From Herbidospora sakaeratensis (GTDB taxonomy: Bacteria; Actinomycetota; Actinomycetes; Streptosporangiales; Streptosporangiaceae): a stretch of DNA of 64,000 nt. This document shows positions 25,105 through 35,712 of the stretch, one piece after another. The stretch lies in the NCBI RefSeq assembly GCF_001570525.1, contig NZ_BBXC01000012.1:314576-378575 (forward strand). The letters run 5' to 3'. The number at the start of each line of letters is the position of its first letter. Position 1 is the stretch's first letter. The notes below the pieces were generated by a model. The model saw only the letters and a list, made by a program, of their open reading frames with translations, made no database searches and was not told the DNA's origin. The position numbers were made by a program, and so were the translations under genes.

Positions 25105-25869
25105 CTATCGCGCGCTCCAGCCTCCGTCGAGTGGAATGGACACCCCCGTGATGAACGATCCCGCAGGGCCGCACAGATAGGCGACCATCTCGGCCACCTC
25201 TTCGGGTTCGACCAGCCGTTTGATCGCGGCCGGTTGCAACATGATGCGCTCGACGACCTCTTCGGGCGAGATCCGGTGCGCCTCCGCCTGCGCGGCGATC
25301 TGGTTCTCGACGAGCGGCGTGCGCACGTAGGCCGGGCAGACACAGGTCGAGGTGATCCCGTAGGGCGCCCCTTCGAGGGCGATCACCTTCGACAGCCCTT
25401 CGAGGGCGTGCTTGGCCGTCACGTAGGCCACCTTGAACGGCGAGGCCCGCAGCCCGTGCACCGAGGAGATGTTCACCACCCGGCCGAACCGGTTCTCCTT
25501 CATGGACGACATCGCCGCGCGCACCAGCCGGAAGGGCGCCTCCACCTGCACCGACAGGAGACGGGAGAAGACCTCCGGCGGGAACTCCTCGATGGGTGCG
25601 ACGTGCTGGAACCCGGCGTTGTTGACGATCACGTCGGCCCGGGCCGCGTGCTCGATGAGCGGCCCGTCCTCGTAGGCGGCCGGATCGGCCAGGTCGGCCG
25701 TGACCGCGACGCCTCCGATCATGGCCGCGGTCTCGGCCGCCTCGTGTTCCCGCAGGTCGGCGACGACCACGTGGGCCCCCGCCGCCGCCAGCCTGATCGC
25801 GCACGCCCGTCCGATGCCGCTGCCCGCGCCCGTCACCAGGGCCGTCCGCCCGGCGAGGTCTTTCGTCAT
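25105..25869 (-). CDS. 3-hydroxybutyrate dehydrogenase (SDR family)
   Basis: The 254-residue classical short-chain dehydrogenase has the NAD motif VTGAGSGIGRACA (about 12-24), NNAGFQHVAPIEEFP (about 87-101), catalytic Ser in NISSVHGL, and YVTAKHALEG with the catalytic Tyr-x3-Lys. The FQHVAPIEEFP and HGLRASPFK segments and the C-terminal GGWSAR are typical of D-3-hydroxybutyrate dehydrogenase, which oxidises 3-hydroxybutyrate to acetoacetate in ketone-body or PHB turnover. Eleven bases separate it from the fumC stop, and the PucR regulator follows at once, suggesting an operon. Substrate assignment is by motif resemblance. Confidence 0.87.
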   Translation of the reverse strand: MTKDLAGRTALVTGAGSGIGRACAIRLAAAGAHVVVADLREHEAAETAAMIGGVAVTADLADPAAYEDGPLIEHAARADVIVNNAGFQHVAPIEEFPPEVFSRLLSVQVEAPFRLVRAAMSSMKENRFGRVVNISSVHGLRASPFKVAYVTAKHALEGLSKVIALEGAPYGITSTCVCPAYVRTPLVENQIAAQAEAHRISPEEVVERIMLQPAAIKRLVEPEEVAEMVAYLCGPAGSFITGVSIPLDGGWSAR

Positions 25870-25880
25870 GTGACCCGAAT

Positions 25881-27320
25881 CTACGGGGTGGGTTCCCCGC
25901 CGCCCATGTGGGGATCCGACATAACGGCCTTTTCGGGTATGTGCCCGGTCATGGGGAGCACGTCGAGGAGGTCGTCCAGCTGTTCCTCGGTGAGCGTGCC
26001 ATTGGCGACGTGCCCTCGCTGGACGACGACCTCCCGGATGGTCTTCCGCTCCTGGAGCGCCTGCTTCGCGATGCGGGCGGCCTCCTCGTAGCCGACGTAC
26101 CGGTTCAGCGGGGTGACGATCGAGGGGGACGACTCGGCGTACTCCCGCAGCCGGTCGGCGTTGGCCGTGACGCCGCGCACGCAGCGGTCGGCCAGCAGCC
26201 GCGACACGTTCCCGAGCAGCCTGATCGACTCCAGCAGGTTCCGCGCGATCACCGGCATCTGCACGTTCAGCTCGAACGAGCCCGACGCCCCCGCCATGGT
26301 GATCGTCGCGTCGTTCCCGACGACCTGCGCGGCGACCATCGTCACCGCCTCGGGCACGACCGGGTTGACCTTCCCCGGCATGATCGACGACCCCGGCTGG
26401 AGGTCGGGCAGGTTGAGCTCGCCCAGCCCCGTCCGCGGCCCCGACCCCATCCACCGCAGGTCATTGGCGATCTTGTTGAGCGAGACCGCGATCGTCTTCA
26501 GCACCCCCGACGCCTCGACGAGGGCGTCACGCGCCCCCTGGGCCTCGAAGTGGTTCCTGGCCTCGGTGAACGGCAGGCCGGTGGCGCGGGAGATCTCCGC
26601 GATCACCTTCCCGGCCCACTCGCGGTCGGGGGTGTTGACGCCGGTGCCGACGGCGGTCCCGCCCAGCGGCAACTCGGCCACCCTCGGGAGGGCCGACTGC
26701 AGCCGCTCGATGCCGAGCTCGATCTGGGCGGCGTACCCGCCGAACTCCTGGCCGAGGGTGACCGGGGTGGCGTCCATGAGATGGGTCCGTCCCGACTTCA
26801 CCACCTCGGCGAACTCGACGGACTTCGACTCCAGCGCGGTGGCCAGATGTTCCAGCGCCGGGGTGAGGTTCCTCGTCAGCTCGATCACGGCGGCGACGTG
26901 GATGGAGGAGGGGAACACGTCGTTGGACGACTGCGCGGCGTTGACGTGGTCGTTCGGGTGCACCGCCCGCCCCAGCCGCTCCTCGGCCAGCGTCGCGATC
27001 ACCTCGTTGGCGTTCATGTTCGACGAGGTGCCCGAGCCGGTCTGGAAGACGTCGACCGGGAAGTGCTCGTCCCACTTGTTCGCGGCCACCTCACCGGCCG
27101 CCTCGGCGATCACCGCCGCCATGTCGGCCTCCAGCAGGCCGTAGGAGGCGTTCACCACGGCCGCGGCGGCCTTGACCGTGCCCAGCGCGGAGATGTGCGC
27201 CGGCTCCAGCCCCCGGCCGGAGACCGGGAAGTTCTCCACCGCACGCTGCGTCTGCGCCCGCCACTTGGCGAGATCGGGGACCTCGACCTCGCCCATGGAG
27301 TCATGCTCGATGCGCGTCAT
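25881..27320 (-). CDS. fumC: fumarate hydratase, class II
   Basis: FumC interconverts fumarate and L-malate in the TCA cycle without an iron-sulfur cluster. The 479-residue protein has the superfamily signature [11 protein letters not shown] near residues 325-335, [22 protein letters not shown] and [17 protein letters not shown], all substrate-binding loops. Length is normal for the homotetrameric class II enzyme. The gene lies 32 bases downstream of a receptor-type Ser/Thr kinase gene and 11 bases upstream of the dehydrogenase gene on the same strand. A class I iron-sulfur fumarase is encoded 4.3 kb away (31598-33241), so the organism has both types. Confidence 0.96.
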   Translation of the reverse strand: MTRIEHDSMGEVEVPDLAKWRAQTQRAVENFPVSGRGLEPAHISALGTVKAAAAVVNASYGLLEADMAAVIAEAAGEVAANKWDEHFPVDVFQTGSGTSSNMNANEVIATLAEERLGRAVHPNDHVNAAQSSNDVFPSSIHVAAVIELTRNLTPALEHLATALESKSVEFAEVVKSGRTHLMDATPVTLGQEFGGYAAQIELGIERLQSALPRVAELPLGGTAVGTGVNTPDREWAGKVIAEISRATGLPFTEARNHFEAQGARDALVEASGVLKTIAVSLNKIANDLRWMGSGPRTGLGELNLPDLQPGSSIMPGKVNPVVPEAVTMVAAQVVGNDATITMAGASGSFELNVQMPVIARNLLESIRLLGNVSRLLADRCVRGVTANADRLREYAESSPSIVTPLNRYVGYEEAARIAKQALQERKTIREVVVQRGHVANGTLTEEQLDDLLDVLPMTGHIPEKAVMSDPHMGGGEPTP

Positions 27321-27352
27321 ACCCCCAGTCTGTCCTCAGACGGGCGGATGAT

Positions 27353-30307
27353 TCAGCCGGGGTGCCGCTGGAACCGGAACGAGGCGAAAACGGCGTCCCG
27401 CTGCTTCTTGGACTTGGCCCACTGCGCTTCGGGAACCGCGTAGTAGATCGCGAACGCCCCTTCGTCGGGCACGTCGACCCACCGGGCCACGACGTGGACC
27501 AGCCCGGTCTTGCCCTCGTAGGCGTACTCCCACTCGGCCGTGTCGGCCCCCTTGTAAGGGGAGGTCTCCAGCGGCGCGATCCGGATGAGCTCGTAGCCGT
27601 CATAGGGCTGCTTCGCCTCGGCGGCCTCGATCGACTTCAGCAGATCGGTGGTGATCTGAACCCTGGCCACCCGGATGGTGGCCTTGCCCTTGGCCGAGAA
27701 GGAGACCTGGGTTCCCTTCTCTGTACGGATGAAGCCCGCCGGAACGTCGATGGTGTACCCCTCGCCCTGCTGCCGCTCGGTGCCCTTGGCGGCAGCCGGG
27801 GCCGGAGGCTCCGGCGGGTAGGTGGCCGCAGTGGGGCTGGGCGGGATGATCCGCCCGGCGGTCCTGACCGGCGCGGCCGAGTTGGCCCCGAACGCCGAGA
27901 CGGCCACGACGGCCAGCGCCACGAACGCGACGAACGCCAGCACCAGCAGCAGGACCAGCCGGCCCTTGCCCTTCGGCTTGGTGGCCGGAGGGGGCGGGGT
28001 GCGCTGCATCGAGAAGATGTCGGTGCCCAGACCCCGGGGGACGGCCTGGGTGACGTTGGGATCGGGCTCGGGGTAGGGCTGGGCGTGGGGGAAGCCGGGG
28101 CCCGGGGGAGGTTGCGGCGGCGGGTAGTTGGCGGGCGGCGGAGCCCAGTGCTGCTGCGGGGGTTGTGGCGGGTGGGGCGGCAACGGGAGGGCCGAGGGGG
28201 GAGTGGCGTCGGTGTCGACGTCGAGACGACGGGCGCCGGGGTCGGGCGGGTAGACGCGCCTGCCGGGGAGCTGGCCTTGGACGACGGTGACGTCGTCGGC
28301 CAGACCGGCGGGGTCGGATTTGACGACGACGACGGTCTGGTCATCGGAGACGGCGGGCCGGCGGAAACGAGTGGCATCGGGATCCTCGAAGTCCGCGGAC
28401 CCAGGCCCACCAACGCCGGAGCCACCCACGCCGGAGCCACCGACGCCGGGACCGCCAGCACCTCGGCCTGCGGCACTGGGACCTGCGATGCCCGGACCTG
28501 CGGCGCGTGGGCTGCCTGCGCCTGGCGCACCTGCGACCGGTCCACCTGCACCCGGGCCACTTCCGCCGGTGCCACCTGCTCCAGGGTGGGCATTTGCTGA
28601 ATCCGGCCAACCGGCAGGACCCTGACTATCTGCTGCGCCTGGCCCATGTGGGGAACCCGGAGCGCCGGAGGGGCGCGAGCTCACGAAGCCGGATACCGAA
28701 ACATCGGGACCTGCCCACGTGGGGTGAACGTCTGCGGCGAAGTCGCTTGGGACTCCGCCTGCTGGTGGGGCTCCGGCTCCAGATCCGGAAATTTCGGCAT
28801 CTGGGGTGGCCGTGTGGCCGCCTGATCCCCAACCCGGCTGGCCAGAGCCCGGCCCCGCAGAACCCGGAGCGCCAGCACCCGGTCCGCCAGCACCCGGTCC
28901 GCCAGCACCCGGTCCACCAGCACCCGGTCCACCAGAACCTGGAGCGTCAGAGCCCGGGGCGCCCAAACTTGGGCCGCCGGAACCGGGAGCGCCGGAGACG
29001 GGTGCGATCGAGCCAAGGCCGCCCGACTCCCGACTGCCGGAACCAGGGCCACCGGAACCAGGGCCACCAGCTACCGAAATTTCGGGATCTGGGGTCGGCG
29101 CGCCACGTTCCTGCGCCCGTCCGCCACGTCCCGAGGGAGTGCCCGCGTCGCCTGCTCCCGCGCCTGGCCTTCCCCCGTCCACGTCATATGGCGTGATCCC
29201 GAGATGGCTGCCGCCGGGACCCGGAGTCGCCGGGCCGGCAGGCCGGGGTGCCCCTGGATGCCCGCCGCCCGGAGTCGCGCCTCCCCGTCCGGAAACCTCG
29301 GAAGCGGGTGTGGGCGTCGTCGTCCGGTTCGGGTCTGGCGGGGCCGCAGCGCTGCCCAGCACCGGCCGGGGGACGCCGAACGGGCGGTCGACGCTCGGGT
29401 CGCGGCCGCTGTCTCCGTAGGGCGAGACCGCGTCGGGGGCGAAGGCCCCGCCGGTCGGCCTGGGGGCGGCCGTCGTCGGGAACTGGGTCATCGTCGGGGT
29501 GTCGGCGACGGCGCGGAGCAGGACTGAGGCGCGTTCGGCCGTGATGCGCTTCGTGTGGTCCTTCTCCAGCATCGCCTCCAGGACCGGCCGCAGCTGGCCG
29601 GCGTTCCTGGGCGGGTCGCACACCTCGGTCATCAGGGCGGCCAGGGTCTCGGCGATCGAGCGGCGTTCGTACGCCGGCCGGGCCTCCACCGCGAAATAGA
29701 GGGTCGCGCCCAACGACCACAGGTCGGATTCCGGCCCGGTGTAGTCGCCCCGGGCCCGCTCGGGGGCCGTGTAGCCGGGAGAGCCGATGACCATGCCGGT
29801 CTGGGTCAGGGCCGAGTCGCCGCGGGACTTGGCGATGCCGAAGTCGGTCAGGACCACCCGCCCCGAGTGGGTGATCAGCACGTTGCTCGGCTTCACGTCG
29901 CGGTGCAGGATGTCGGACGCGTGGGCGGCGCGCAGGGCGCCCAGCAGGTCGGCGCCGATCTCGGCGACCAGGCGGGGCGGGAGCGGGCCGTCCTCGTCCA
30001 CGACCTGTTCGAGGGAGCGGCCCTCGACGAGTTCCATGATGATCCACGGCACGCCGCCGACCTCGATGGCGTCGAAGATCGTCGCGACGGAGGGGTGGTG
30101 GACGCGCGCGGCGGCGCGGCCTTCGCGGATCATGCGTTCGCGGAGTTCGGTGCGCTGCTCCTGGGTCAGCCCGGGATCCTGGCGGATCTCCTTGACCGCC
30201 ACGTCACGCCCCAGCGTCCGGTCGACGGCACGCCAGACGGTGCCCATCGTGCCGCGCCCGAGGGGAGATATCAGTTCGTAGCGCTCGGCCAGCAGCCTGC
30301 TCTGCAT
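27353..30307 (-). CDS. receptor-type Ser/Thr protein kinase with giant Gly/Pro/Ala linker
   Basis: The 984-residue protein has an N-terminal kinase (about 1-275): LGRGTMGTVWRA, VAVKEI (catalytic Lys), HRDVKPSNVLI, TDFGIAKS and APERARGDYTG. A repetitive Gly/Pro/Ala/Ser linker of roughly 460 residues follows, then a Pro-rich patch, one membrane helix (about 779-800, RLVLLLVLAFVAFVALAVVAV), and an extracytoplasmic domain of about 170 residues lacking PASTA repeats. The kinase therefore senses something outside through an unknown domain. Minus-strand -10-like TATCTT lies close to the ATG and no ribosome site is visible. fumC follows 32 bases later. Confidence 0.9.
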   Translation of the reverse strand: MQSRLLAERYELISPLGRGTMGTVWRAVDRTLGRDVAVKEIRQDPGLTQEQRTELRERMIREGRAAARVHHPSVATIFDAIEVGGVPWIIMELVEGRSLEQVVDEDGPLPPRLVAEIGADLLGALRAAHASDILHRDVKPSNVLITHSGRVVLTDFGIAKSRGDSALTQTGMVIGSPGYTAPERARGDYTGPESDLWSLGATLYFAVEARPAYERRSIAETLAALMTEVCDPPRNAGQLRPVLEAMLEKDHTKRITAERASVLLRAVADTPTMTQFPTTAAPRPTGGAFAPDAVSPYGDSGRDPSVDRPFGVPRPVLGSAAAPPDPNRTTTPTPASEVSGRGGATPGGGHPGAPRPAGPATPGPGGSHLGITPYDVDGGRPGAGAGDAGTPSGRGGRAQERGAPTPDPEISVAGGPGSGGPGSGSRESGGLGSIAPVSGAPGSGGPSLGAPGSDAPGSGGPGAGGPGAGGPGAGGPGAGAPGSAGPGSGQPGWGSGGHTATPDAEISGSGAGAPPAGGVPSDFAADVHPTWAGPDVSVSGFVSSRPSGAPGSPHGPGAADSQGPAGWPDSANAHPGAGGTGGSGPGAGGPVAGAPGAGSPRAAGPGIAGPSAAGRGAGGPGVGGSGVGGSGVGGPGSADFEDPDATRFRRPAVSDDQTVVVVKSDPAGLADDVTVVQGQLPGRRVYPPDPGARRLDVDTDATPPSALPLPPHPPQPPQQHWAPPPANYPPPQPPPGPGFPHAQPYPEPDPNVTQAVPRGLGTDIFSMQRTPPPPATKPKGKGRLVLLLVLAFVAFVALAVVAVSAFGANSAAPVRTAGRIIPPSPTAATYPPEPPAPAAAKGTERQQGEGYTIDVPAGFIRTEKGTQVSFSAKGKATIRVARVQITTDLLKSIEAAEAKQPYDGYELIRIAPLETSPYKGADTAEWEYAYEGKTGLVHVVARWVDVPDEGAFAIYYAVPEAQWAKSKKQRDAVFASFRFQRHPG
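28871..28930 (-). repeat. 15-bp tandem repeat in kinase linker
   Basis: Four near-identical 15-bp units (GCCAGCACCCGGTCC on the plus strand, the last with ACCAG) encode GPGAG-type pentapeptides. Degenerate copies extend on both sides over about 28390-29080. They account for the spurious long frames in this stretch. Confidence 0.85.
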
Positions 30308-30350
30308 GACTAGAAAGATAGCGTCCTAGGCCTTGAGGAACGCTTTAGGT

Positions 30351-30596
30351 TCACTTGCGAAATTTCTTCGGCCAGAACCGCCGGGGCAGCACTATCCGGA
30401 CGAAGTTCCAGAAGCTCCGGGTCAGCGGGCCGATGGGTGCGTCGTAGGTGGCCGGCTTCCGGTGTGAGCCTTCGGCCGGCCGGCGTCGCTGCGCCGGGAC
30501 GGGCACCGCCTGGAACTCCCCGGTCGGGTGGGGCTCGCGGGGGAAGACGTGGGGGCTCTGCGGCCTCGGGACGGCCGGGCGGTTGTCGGCCCGGTG
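30351..30596 (-). pseudogene. 81-codon in-frame continuation of kinase beyond TAG
   Basis: After the TAG of the next kinase gene (30597-30599) the same frame stays open for 81 codons to a TGA at 30351-30353. The translation is Pro-rich and ends in an aromatic and strongly basic segment (SFWNFVRIVLPRRFWPKKFRK, here residues about 60-81, read as two parts SFWNFVRIVL and PRRFWPKKFRK). Base composition by codon position looks like coding sequence. It is either the separated tail of the kinase after a nonsense mutation, or a tail made by UAG readthrough. Confidence 0.5.
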
Positions 30597-31517
30597 CTAG
30601 CCCCGATGGGGCGGCTTGCGGACGGGCGGCGGTGCGAACGCGGGCGGCGGCGACGGCCTGACCGGGGGCCGGTGCACCGCGATGGGCTCCTCGGCCGTGC
30701 CGCCCGCGGCGATCCTGGCCAGCATCAACGCGGCCCGCACGCCGTCGAGCCGGACCGCCGGGTCGATCTGCAGCAGGCCGCGGAGCACGGGGGCCAGCGC
30801 GCCGGCGTTGTCCATCGGTATGGGGGCGCCGCTCGTGAGGGCGGCCAGCGCGGCGGCGGCGGTGCGGCGGCCGTGGAGGCCCCGGCCTTCGACGGCGGTG
30901 TAGAGGGTGGCCCCGAGCGACCACAGATCGGCGGCGGGGGACGCCTTGTCACCCAGGACGCGCTCGGGCGCGATGTAACCGGCGGAGCCCAGGACGATGC
31001 CCGCCTGGGTAATGGAAACGTCACCTTCGAGTGCGGCCAGTCCGAAGTCGGTGAGCACCGCCCGGTCGTCGGTGACGAGCACGTTGCTGGGCTTCACGTC
31101 GCGGTGGAGGATGCCCTTCGCGTGGACGGCGCGCAGCGCGCCGAGCACCTGCCGGCCGATCTCGGCGACCCTGATGGGGTGTTGCGGGCCCTGGGCTTTG
31201 ACCAGCTCTTCGAGCGACTGGGCCTTCAGCAGCTCCATGACGATCCACGGGCGGTCGTCTTCGGTGACGACGTCGTAGACGGTGATCACCGAGGGGTGGG
31301 CGACCATCGCGGTGGCCCGGCCTTCGCGTTCGGTGCGGGCGCACAGCTCGGCCCGCAGTTCCTCGTCGAGGACGAGGGGCAGCCGCACCTCCTTGACCGC
31401 CACATCGCGGTCGAGAAGCTCGTCACGCGCACGCCACACCGTGCCCATGCCGCCGCGGCCTACCGGCTGGAGGAGCCGGTAGCGCGCGGCTAACTGGTAT
31501 CCGGACGGCGCACGCAT
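30597..31517 (-). CDS. cytoplasmic Ser/Thr protein kinase, possibly TAG-truncated
   Basis: The 306-residue protein is a complete Hanks-type kinase (about 10-270): VGRGGMGTVWRA, DVAVKEV with the catalytic Lys, HRDVKPSNVLV, TDFGLAAL and APERVLGDKAS, then a short Pro-rich tail ending in TAG. It has no membrane segment. It is closely related to the adjacent receptor-type kinase and probably arose by duplication. The reading frame continues in phase for 81 further codons after the TAG. It lies between fumA and the second kinase on the same strand, with an 80-bp gap after fumA. Confidence 0.88.
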   Translation of the reverse strand: MRAPSGYQLAARYRLLQPVGRGGMGTVWRARDELLDRDVAVKEVRLPLVLDEELRAELCARTEREGRATAMVAHPSVITVYDVVTEDDRPWIVMELLKAQSLEELVKAQGPQHPIRVAEIGRQVLGALRAVHAKGILHRDVKPSNVLVTDDRAVLTDFGLAALEGDVSITQAGIVLGSAGYIAPERVLGDKASPAADLWSLGATLYTAVEGRGLHGRRTAAAALAALTSGAPIPMDNAGALAPVLRGLLQIDPAVRLDGVRAALMLARIAAGGTAEEPIAVHRPPVRPSPPPAFAPPPVRKPPHRG

Positions 31518-31597
31518 GGGTGGCAGCTTACCGATTTGTGTACGAGTGCCTGTAGAGACCGGGCCGATTCGTTGTCGAGAACTTTTGTCAAACTCGG

Positions 31598-33241
<1,644 letters not shown>

Positions 33242-33343
33242 GGGGTCGAGCCTCCGTTGATCACGCCGGTGTGAGTCTGCAAAGACTGTACGGCAACCGC
33301 CCGACACCCCCGCCCGAAGGGACAAATAGTGAGAAACTAGACA

Positions 33344-34324
33344 TTAGACCTGAACGCGGGAGGAATCATGGCCATCATCGCGCTGGGCATCATCGGTGTC
33401 GTCGTGATCGTGGGCGCCCTGGTCTTCATGCTGATCCGGTCCGTCCGGAAGAACATGGACGACCCGCACCCGCACTGGCCGATCGGGTAGCAGCCCGACC
33501 ACGATGCCGCCCACGACGATCGCGGCGCCGGCCAGTTCGGCGCCCGAGGGCAGGCCCAGCCCGATGAGGGTCCCGGTCGTGATCGCGCCGACCGGGATCA
33601 CGCCGGCGAACAACCCGGCCCGGCCGGGCCCCAGTCGCGGGAGAGCGGTGTACCAGAGGAAGAACGCGCCACACGTCACCACCGAGGCGAGATAGGCGAA
33701 GCCCAGCGCCTCGGGGACCGTCGGCACGCGCAGGAACGCCGCGCCGTCGACGGCCAGCCCCGTCACGGCCAGCAGCGGCACGGCCAGCGCCACCGACCAG
33801 GCCGTCACCCCCACCGCCCCCAGTTTCGGCAGCAGCGGCAGCGCCAGCAGCGAGAAGCAGACCTCGCAGGCGACCGCCCCCAGCGCCCAGAGCAGCGAGT
33901 CGACCCCGCCCCCGCCGAGCCCGGTCGCCAGCAGCGCCCCGGCCACCACGATCCCCGCAGCCACGACCAGCCGGGGTCTGGGCCTGCGTGTGGTCACCAC
34001 CGCCATCACCAGGGGCACCGTCGCCAGCATGGTCCCCACGAGCGCCGGTCCGGCTCCCCTGGTCGACTCGACCACGCAGACGTTGAACAGCACCAGGCCG
34101 GTCAGCGCGAGTGCGACCAGGAGCCCGAAATCCTTTACCGTGAGGTGGGCCACGGTCCTGGAACTCGTCTTCATGATCACGAACATGATCAGGGCGGCGA
34201 CGGCGTAACGCACCGTTTGCCCGCCGTAGAGGGGATAGTCCTTGATCAGGTCACTCACCGCGGCGAGAGTGCCCACCAGGAACATCGCCCCCGCCGCCGC
34301 GGCCACCGTCGTGCCTCTGCTCAT
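33344..34324 (-). CDS. EamA/DMT-family transporter
   Basis: The 326-residue protein has about ten hydrophobic helices in two EamA repeats and the usual small-residue motifs (GVDSLLWALGAVACEVCFSLL, split around residue 145; GELAGAAIVVGG near residue 275). It likely exports or imports an amino acid or related metabolite. The true helix bundle ends near LLPDRPV; the last 38 residues are His/Asp-rich and antisense to a small membrane-protein gene on the other strand. Divergent from the MocR regulator gene, which probably controls it. Confidence 0.85.
   Translation of the reverse strand: MSRGTTVAAAAGAMFLVGTLAAVSDLIKDYPLYGGQTVRYAVAALIMFVIMKTSSRTVAHLTVKDFGLLVALALTGLVLFNVCVVESTRGAGPALVGTMLATVPLVMAVVTTRRPRPRLVVAAGIVVAGALLATGLGGGGVDSLLWALGAVACEVCFSLLALPLLPKLGAVGVTAWSVALAVPLLAVTGLAVDGAAFLRVPTVPEALGFAYLASVVTCGAFFLWYTALPRLGPGRAGLFAGVIPVGAITTGTLIGLGLPSGAELAGAAIVVGGIVVGLLPDRPVRVRVVHVLPDGPDQHEDQGAHDHDDTDDAQRDDGHDSSRVQV
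33368..33490 (+). CDS. 40-residue single-pass membrane protein
   Basis: ATG with GGAGG five bases upstream begins MAIIALGIIGVVVIVGAL, a membrane helix (about 2-22), followed by IRSVRKNMDDPHPHWPIG. Length 40 residues, ending TAG. Good ribosome site, hydrophobic helix and positive-inside tail support it. It lies wholly inside the antisense 3' end of the EamA transporter gene and divergent to fumA. Function unknown. Confidence 0.65.
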   Translation: MAIIALGIIGVVVIVGALVFMLIRSVRKNMDDPHPHWPIG

Positions 34325-34395
34325 GACGATGGATGCTAGGAATGAAATGGTTCACAGAATCAGTCCAATCCCTCCGGTAAAACGAGGACCAATCG
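34325..34395. promoter_or_regulatory. divergent promoter region of EamA and MocR genes
   Basis: The 71-bp spacer between divergent transporter and MocR regulator genes must hold both promoters and probably the regulator sites. TTGGAC on the minus strand is a candidate -35 for the transporter. No clear MocR direct repeat was identified. Confidence 0.4.
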
Positions 34396-35712
34396 TTGGC
34401 CGACCTGCATCTCTCCCTTGACCGCCAGGCCGGCGGTCTCGCCCGCCAGGTGGCCGGCGAACTCCGCGAGGCGGTGCGAACCGGCCGGCTGCCCGCGGGC
34501 ACCCGGCTCCCGGCGAGCCGTGATCTGGCGCGGGATCTGGCGGTCTCGCGGGGGGTGGTCGTCGAGGCGTACGAGCAGCTCGTCGCCGAGGGCTTCCTGG
34601 AGTCGCGGATCGGGGCCGGGACCACCGTGGCGGCCGTCACGATCGAGGAACCGGCCTCACCGGCCGACGCGGCGGGGGAGTTCGGCGGCCGGCCGACCTC
34701 GCCCGACCTGGGGGCCTTCCCCCGGCAGGCGTGGAGCGCCTCCTACCGCCACGTGCTGGCCACGCTGCCGCACGACGCGCTCGACTACGGCGATCCCGGC
34801 GGCGTGCCCGAGCTGCGCGGCGAGCTCGCGGCCTACCTGCGGCGGGTCCGGGCGGCGCGGGCCGAGCCCGAGAACGTCGTGGTGGTCACCGGGGTGGCGC
34901 AGGGGTTGTCGCTGGTCGTCCAGGCGCTCGGGCCGTTGCGGCTGGCCACCGAGCTGCCCACCAGCGAGCGGCAGACGCCGCTGCTCCGCAGGGCGGGGGC
35001 CGAGCTGGTCGGGATCCCGGTCGACGACGAGGGCATCGACGTCGCCGAACTGGCCCGCAGCGGCGCCACCGCGGTGCTGCTGACCCCGGCCCACCACTAT
35101 CCGACCGGGGTGGTGTTGTCGCCGCGCCGCCGGGCCGAGCTGATCTCCTGGGCCGCCCGGACCGGCGCGACCGTGCTCGAGGACGACTACGACGCCGAGT
35201 TCCGGTTCGACCGCGAACCCGTCGGCTGCCTCCAGGGGCTCGCCCCCGGCCGGGTGGTGCTGGCCGGGAGCGTCAGCAAGGCCCTCGCGCCGGGCCTGCG
35301 GCTGGGCTGGCTGGTCGCGCCCGCCTCGCTCGCCGCCGAGTTGCGGAAGTTCCGGGGTGAGTTCGACCTGGGGTCACCGGTGCTCGACCAGTACACCCTC
35401 GCCCACTTCATCGCCACCGGCGCCTACGACCGCCACCTGCGGCGGATGCGGCGCGAATACCGCGCCCGCCGCGACGCCCTGGTGGGCGCGCTGGCCGAGC
35501 GGTTCCCCGAGGTGAAGGTCTGCGGCATCTCGGCCGGGCTGCACCTGTTCGCCGAACTGCCGCCCGACTGGGACGCCCGCGCGTTCGCCGCCCAGGCGGT
35601 CGCCGCCGGTCTGGCCGCCGAGCCGGTCGACGGCCCGGCGGTGGTCATCGGTTTCGCCCGGTGGCCCGGCCATCGGCTCGCGGGAGCCGTACGGGAGATG
35701 CGAAGCCCCTAG
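34396..35712 (+). CDS. MocR/PdxR-family PLP-binding regulator
   Basis: This 438-residue protein fuses a GntR winged-helix DNA-binding domain (about 1-70, LPASRDLARDLAVSRGVVVEAYEQL split around residue 45) to an aminotransferase-like domain (about 90-435). The PLP lysine is in GSVSKALAPGLRLGW (Lys about 295), with the Asp of DDYDAEFRF and Tyr/Arg positions conserved. Such proteins sense PLP or amino metabolites and regulate adjacent genes. The start is TTG with GAGGA seven bases upstream. It diverges from the EamA transporter gene. The 3' end overlaps the convergent MFS gene by 68 bp. Confidence 0.9.
   Translation: MADLHLSLDRQAGGLARQVAGELREAVRTGRLPAGTRLPASRDLARDLAVSRGVVVEAYEQLVAEGFLESRIGAGTTVAAVTIEEPASPADAAGEFGGRPTSPDLGAFPRQAWSASYRHVLATLPHDALDYGDPGGVPELRGELAAYLRRVRAARAEPENVVVVTGVAQGLSLVVQALGPLRLATELPTSERQTPLLRRAGAELVGIPVDDEGIDVAELARSGATAVLLTPAHHYPTGVVLSPRRRAELISWAARTGATVLEDDYDAEFRFDREPVGCLQGLAPGRVVLAGSVSKALAPGLRLGWLVAPASLAAELRKFRGEFDLGSPVLDQYTLAHFIATGAYDRHLRRMRREYRARRDALVGALAERFPEVKVCGISAGLHLFAELPPDWDARAFAAQAVAAGLAAEPVDGPAVVIGFARWPGHRLAGAVREMRSP

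Noticed and set aside
23209-26091. Long plus-strand frame across the PucR and dehydrogenase genes
   Set aside because: It is antisense to two well-supported genes and has no domain or ribosome site.
28390-29200. Long plus-strand frames and CRISPR-like short repeats
   Set aside because: They are antisense to the Gly/Pro/Ala linker of the receptor kinase; the 15-bp units are contiguous coding repeats without spacers.
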